A DNA stretch of 18,707 bases from an uncultured Treponema sp. (GTDB lineage Bacteria > Spirochaetota > Spirochaetia > Treponematales > Treponemataceae), in NCBI GenBank assembly GCA_938045195.1, contig CALINC010000164.1:1-18707 (forward strand), in the 5' to 3' direction. A program made the translations under genes and the position numbers. Shown one piece after another: positions 15,476-18,707 of the stretch; the stretch's first letter is position 1; each line of letters opens with the position of its first letter. Under the pieces are notes generated by a model. The model saw nothing but the letters and a program-made list of their open reading frames with translations. It was not told the DNA's origin and made no database searches.

Positions 15476-15689
15476 GCGGTTAAGATATGTGTAAAGATAT
15501 GGGTTTTGGAAATCAATTTTTACGTGGCCGGTAGAGTTTTTCTTAAGTCCTTATATATCGATGACTTACTAAAAACATCGTAAGTAAGCTTAAGGTAAAC
15601 CGTGGCTGTCCATGAAGTTTTGGGTGAGCAAAGCTCACCTTCTAAAAAATGAGGTTCTTAGAGGTTCCCTATAATTAAATTAGTCATTC
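15476..15689. other. palindrome-rich intergenic region upstream of the ferredoxin promoter
   Basis: No coding frame was recognised. It holds a cluster of mutually crossing short inverted repeats at 15542-15594 (CGATG/CATCG, CTTACT/AGTAAG, CTTAAG/CTTAAG). A perfect 7-bp hairpin GGTGAGC-aaa-GCTCACC is at 15623-15639. A bulged stem follows (CCTTCTAA about 15638 against TTAGAGG about 15659), then CCTATAATTAA at 15668-15678, a word also at 8121. A dispersed-repeat origin is possible; it also lies just past the nadK stop. Confidence 0.5.
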
Positions 15690-16535
15690 TTAAGAACTGA
15701 ACGAGCCTGACCAGCCTAATTTTGAGCGGAGAGCCTTGTAAAAATTATCCGGAGAGCAGCCTGCCATTTTTACTTTATTTTTGGATTCTGTTATATATAT
15801 TTCATCTTCGGCTTTTAAAGAAAAAATTTCTTGTCCGTCTATGGAGAGGATAATATCTTGAGTTACGGCAGGCAGCACTTTTATCTTCATTTCGCCGGAG
15901 GACGGCAAAACAAGCGGGCGGTTTGAAAGTGAGAACGGGGAAATAGGTGCTAATACCAATGACGAAACGCCCGGATCTAATATCGGTCCACCCGATGCCG
16001 CCGCATAAGCTGTAGAACCGGTGGGAGTTGATACGATAATACCGTCCGCTCTAAATGTACCGAATGAAATACCGTTAAAACTTATATCCAGATTGGTCGG
16101 TTTTGCAATACCCGAACCTGAAACGACAGCATCATTTAAAGCTTCAAAGTTGCCTACCATTTTTTTTCCCCTTTTTACGGCGGCAGAAATTAAAAGCCGT
16201 TCGTGAAGTTCAAGTTTTGCAGCTAAAAATTTTTCAAGCGCCGGTTGCCATTCGTCCGGTTCAATATTTGCTATAAAGCCGAAGCGCCCAAGGTTTATGG
16301 GAAAAACCGGTATATTTCGCGGCGCGCAATACCGTGCCGTAAACAAAACCGTACCGTCGCCTCCTAAACTCACGGCAAAATCAAATTCGTTTTTTAATTC
16401 CGGCAAATGAGAAAATCCCTTATATGAATATATGGTCGAGCCGATATGTTTAGATGTAAGAAAATCCGTTATTTTGCTTCCAATGGATTCTGCTTTGGGT
16501 TTTTCCGTGCTTACGACAATTAATGCTTTTTTCAA
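15690..16535 (-). CDS. nadK: NAD kinase
   Basis: A 281-residue cytoplasmic enzyme that phosphorylates NAD to NADP. It shows the diagnostic GGDGT at 58-62 (with the catalytic Asp), NLGRFGF around 81-87, the LNDAVVSG region, and FRADGIIVSTPTGSTAYA with the GGPI turn of the NAD site. Length is close to family norm. Start is TTG at 16535, with AAGGA 7 nt upstream. It follows the aminotransferase gene by 33 bp on the same strand. The C-terminal end is followed by palindromic DNA. Confidence 0.96.
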   Translation of the reverse strand: MKKALIVVSTEKPKAESIGSKITDFLTSKHIGSTIYSYKGFSHLPELKNEFDFAVSLGGDGTVLFTARYCAPRNIPVFPINLGRFGFIANIEPDEWQPALEKFLAAKLELHERLLISAAVKRGKKMVGNFEALNDAVVSGSGIAKPTNLDISFNGISFGTFRADGIIVSTPTGSTAYAAASGGPILDPGVSSLVLAPISPFSLSNRPLVLPSSGEMKIKVLPAVTQDIILSIDGQEIFSLKAEDEIYITESKNKVKMAGCSPDNFYKALRSKLGWSGSFSS

Positions 16536-16568
16536 AATAATTTCCTTAATAACAGCAAATTTAAAAAG

Positions 16569-17594
16569 CTAGGGCAGGGTAGCCAATACTTTTGCAATTT
16601 CCGCAGCTTTTTTTGCGCCCAGACGAGGATAAAGAGGAAACAAAACGCAGCGCAGTAAAAGAGATGCTGCATATATAAATATTTCTTGAGACTCTTGTAA
16701 ATAGTCAATTACCGAATTTTTAAATGCCGCTTCAATTTCTATGTTCTTTTTTGAAGCATATTTTTGAACTTCAGTAAGTCCCGAATTCAATATTACAGGG
16801 AAAGAATATACCGGATTTGTCGAACCTTCGGTTAATGGCATTGTTTTGTGTTTTCCCTGCATTAAAGCGCGTAAATACATTTCATTCATTTCCGTACGCA
16901 GTGCAGTATTTTTTGCCATTTGTTTAAGCTGAACAAAGGCAAGCGAGGCATTTATATCGGGAAGTATATCTGTTACGGGTGCTTCGTCATATAATTTTTT
17001 TAAAATAAACGCATTTCTGCGTTCAGGAGCCAAAAGGACACCTCCGCCTCCGCCGGTTAATATATCTTTTTCTTCCAATCCCAATATTGAAAAAACACCC
17101 AGAGACCCCGCAGGCTTGTCCTTGTAAAAAGCTCCCGCACTCTGCGAAATATCTTCTATAACGGGAATATTAAGTGCTGCAATCTTGTCCATATCCGGTA
17201 AAAATCCTAAGGTTTCATGCAAAACAAGCACTCTTCCTCCCGCAAGGGCTGCTTTTTCTACAGCTTCTGCACTTACAAGAGGATTATCCTGTTGAACGTC
17301 AATAACAAGAGGTTTTAATTTTTTACGTTTTAATTCTATATATTGCCAAGAAGGGGCAAGAGCTGAAATAATAACCGCTGAGTTTTCTTCTAAATTAAGA
17401 GCCGTTAAAGCATAAGAAAAAGCGATTGCGGGGCTTCTAAATGCCGCCGCACCGGATACGGAAAAGGTTTCACATATTTGCTTAATGAGTTTTTGACACA
17501 CCTCACCCGGCCCTATTTTCTCTTCGACCATACAGGTAAGCACGGCATCCATTTCGGAACGCCTAATTGTGGAACTGTATACAGGTATTTTCAT
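16569..17594 (-). CDS. DegT/DnrJ/EryC1-type PLP aminotransferase
   Basis: A 341-residue fold-type I PLP enzyme, on the short side for the family. Visible features: IPVYSSTIRRSEMDAVL at the N terminus, IEDISQSAGA (Asp148, Gln151) for cofactor binding, and FSILGLEEKDILTGGGGG where Lys176 is at the position of the PLP-bound Lys. The usual TTGEGG sequence is replaced by LTGGGGG. The C-terminal LFPLYPRLG motif is kept. The family transaminates keto-sugars bound to nucleotides. The substrate is not readable from sequence. The ATG is 2 nt after the cheW stop, with no ribosome binding site, so it is coupled to cheW. A link with flagellin sugar modification is conceivable, given cheW and flaB next door. 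Confidence 0.83.
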   Translation of the reverse strand: MKIPVYSSTIRRSEMDAVLTCMVEEKIGPGEVCQKLIKQICETFSVSGAAAFRSPAIAFSYALTALNLEENSAVIISALAPSWQYIELKRKKLKPLVIDVQQDNPLVSAEAVEKAALAGGRVLVLHETLGFLPDMDKIAALNIPVIEDISQSAGAFYKDKPAGSLGVFSILGLEEKDILTGGGGGVLLAPERRNAFILKKLYDEAPVTDILPDINASLAFVQLKQMAKNTALRTEMNEMYLRALMQGKHKTMPLTEGSTNPVYSFPVILNSGLTEVQKYASKKNIEIEAAFKNSVIDYLQESQEIFIYAASLLLRCVLFPLYPRLGAKKAAEIAKVLATLP

Positions 17595-17596
17595 AG

Positions 17597-18106
17597 CTAT
17601 AAATTGGTAGTAATTTTTTGCAGTTCTTTCGAGTTAAATAGCCTATGAATATCCAAAATAATAAGATAGCCGGGATCTCTTCGGGCAACACCATGTATAT
17701 ATTCCGCTCCTATACCTGCGATCATCTGAGGCGGAGGCTGAATTTCATCTTTTTTTACATCGACAACGCGTGCAATCCTATCAATTACAATTCCTATCTT
17801 GTTATTTTCAATTTTCAGAATAATAAAACCGCCTAAAAGCTGGTCATTTTCATCTGTCGACGCTTTTTTAATATGAAACCGCTTATGGAGACTTATTATG
17901 GGAATAATCTCACTTCGTAAATTAAATATGCCTTCTACATAATAAGGCGCATTAGGTATCGGTCTTACAGTCTGAACTCTGACTATTTGGTCTACATCCA
18001 TAATTTCTACACCGTATAACTCTTTACCGAGCTGAAATGTAACTAACTTAAGAAGCTCATCATTTTCGGTTTTTACTTTTTTACCTCGGTTTGTTGCTTT
18101 TGCCAT
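17597..18106 (-). CDS. cheW: chemotaxis coupling protein CheW
   Basis: A 169-residue cytoplasmic adaptor that links methyl-accepting chemoreceptors to the CheA kinase. The CheW-like domain spans about 17-160: LVTFQLGKELYGVEI, then PNAPYYVEGIFNLRSEIIPIISL (matching the usual NLRGxVIPVVDL), IGIVIDRI, and a C-terminal YLIILDIHRLF. Start ATG 18106 is chosen for GGAGG 8 nt upstream; a longer frame begins 36 nt earlier without a site. It is the first gene of a run with an aminotransferase and nadK. Confidence 0.95.
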   Translation of the reverse strand: MAKATNRGKKVKTENDELLKLVTFQLGKELYGVEIMDVDQIVRVQTVRPIPNAPYYVEGIFNLRSEIIPIISLHKRFHIKKASTDENDQLLGGFIILKIENNKIGIVIDRIARVVDVKKDEIQPPPQMIAGIGAEYIHGVARRDPGYLIILDIHRLFNSKELQKITTNL

Positions 18107-18132
18107 ATAGCCGTCCTCCAATATCAAGAAAC

Positions 18133-18161
18133 ATACTACCACATAAACGAAGAAAAATCAA
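18133..18161 (-). promoter_or_regulatory. cheW promoter
   Basis: On the minus strand TTGATT (18161-18156) and TAGTAT (18138-18133), 17 bp apart, with a TGG extension before the -10. The -10 is about 26 nt before the ATG, leaving a leader that contains the GGAGG site. I did not see a sigma-28-type box, though flagellar regulators cannot be excluded. Confidence 0.5.
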
Positions 18162-18184
18162 GTATAAAACTAGAGAATTTGCAG

Positions 18185-18214
18185 AAAAAAGAGCGGTTCT
18201 TTTGAACCGCTCTT
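18185..18214 (-). terminator. flaB Rho-independent terminator
   Basis: On the minus strand AAGAGCGGTTC pairs with GAACCGCTCTT around a 4-nt loop (stem 11 bp), followed by six T residues (18190-18185). It lies 21 bp downstream of the flaB stop, a textbook terminator. Confidence 0.9.
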
Positions 18215-18234
18215 CCCGTCAAACTGTTTAGCAC

Positions 18235-18707
18235 TTACCTTAACAAAGTCATGACGCTCTGTGTCGCCTGATTTGCTTGAGCAAGCATTGCCGTCCCGGA
18301 TTGCGTGAGAATCTGGTTTTTGGTATAGTCTACCATCTCCTTAGCCATATCAACATCACGGATTCGTGATTCGGAGGCTTGGAGATTTTCCGCTGCAACG
18401 TTGATACCTACAACGGTAAGTTCAAGCCTGTTTTGGTATGCACCAAGATCGGCTCTCTGCTTGTTGATTTTCTTGATGGCTTCATCAAGGGTACCGATTG
18501 CACGGTTTGCCGTTTCGGGCGTGTCGATTGTCATAATCGCCTCGTTTCCGACATTGCGAATGCCGAGCGCCTTAGCCGTCATTGTTCCAATGTACGCTCG
18601 TGTTCTCTGATCCATGTTAGCACCGATATGGAACCACATAGAAGCAGTAACAGTGTTTTCTCCGGTTTCTTGAGCAAATCGTCCGGTAAGCATATTCATA
18701 CCGTTGA
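18235..18707 (-). CDS. flaB: FlaB flagellar filament core protein, 3' part (5' end beyond window)
   Basis: The last ~157 residues of a flagellin core protein of the periplasmic flagellar filament. The frame runs open through the right edge; the last codons before the edge read F-N-G-M-N-MLTGRFAQE, the usual end of the FlaB N-terminal D1 region. Downstream are the middle linker and C-terminal D1/D0 helices with NVAAENLQASESRIRDVDMA, and the end QANQATQSVMTLLR. Family length is about 285 residues, so roughly the first 45 percent is missing. It ends in a strong terminator. Treponemes carry several FlaB paralogues; which one this is cannot be decided here. Confidence 0.95.
   Translation of the reverse strand, partial: NGMNMLTGRFAQETGENTVTASMWFHIGANMDQRTRAYIGTMTAKALGIRNVGNEAIMTIDTPETANRAIGTLDEAIKKINKQRADLGAYQNRLELTVVGINVAAENLQASESRIRDVDMAKEMVDYTKNQILTQSGTAMLAQANQATQSVMTLLR

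Noticed and set aside
15623..15639. GGTGAGC/GCTCACC hairpin as the nadK terminator
   Set aside because: No T-run follows it on the minus strand, so intrinsic termination there is not supported.
1..18707. CRISPR array, IS element, prophage, tRNA or rRNA in the window
   Set aside because: No regular direct repeats with spacers, no transposase or integrase, and no cloverleaf or rRNA sequence were recognised on either strand.

Overview
The window looks like chromosomal DNA of a host-associated Treponema, most likely the oral T. denticola-type group. The reasons are an AT-rich coding style, a flagellin of the spirochaetal FlaB core-filament type, a CheW coupling protein, several short spirochaete-style lipoproteins with FISC, FYSC or LFSC lipoboxes, and a BMP-family lipoprotein ABC importer like the treponemal Pnr and Rfu systems. 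No mobile element, tRNA, rRNA or CRISPR array was recognised.

Layout. (1) 1-2193: palindromic intergenic DNA, then two overlapping + strand genes. Both encode a cyclic-nucleotide-binding domain fused to a GGDEF domain, and they end at a bidirectional hairpin. (2) 2203-7867, minus strand: dnaX, then a possible 26-codon ORF, an Nfu-type Fe-S scaffold gene, a small lipoprotein gene and a 929-residue ankyrin-repeat lipoprotein gene. A palindromic repeat island lies between dnaX and nfu. (3) 7868-8187: a divergent promoter region. (4) 8188-12648, + strand: a four-gene ABC importer made of a substrate-binding lipoprotein, a tandem ATPase and two permeases, tightly packed with 4-nt overlaps. (5) 12697-15103, minus strand: a membrane protein, a LysM/M23 envelope peptidase and a FemA/FemX-like aminoacyl transferase, a small cell-wall cluster. 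(6) 15242-15412, minus strand: a 56-residue 2[4Fe-4S] ferredoxin with its own promoter, followed upstream by 277 bp of palindrome-rich DNA. (7) 15690-18106, minus strand: cheW, a DegT/DnrJ/EryC1-type aminotransferase and nadK. (8) The 3' part of a flaB gene reaches the right edge and ends in a strong terminator hairpin.

Most notable observations. First, three genes that open transcription units (198, 7867 and 8188) have a TATAnT-like -10 box ending exactly 6 nt before the ATG and no Shine-Dalgarno sequence, which predicts leaderless mRNAs. The ferredoxin and cheW genes have ordinary leaders. Second, dnaX carries an A9 run near residue 516, and both alternative frames stop within about 15 codons. 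This would allow a shortened gamma-like clamp-loader subunit by slippage. Third, the two cNMP-GGDEF paralogues have lost different conserved residues, almost complementarily. Fourth, a 23-bp word occurs twice in opposite orientation, each time within a different set of palindromes.
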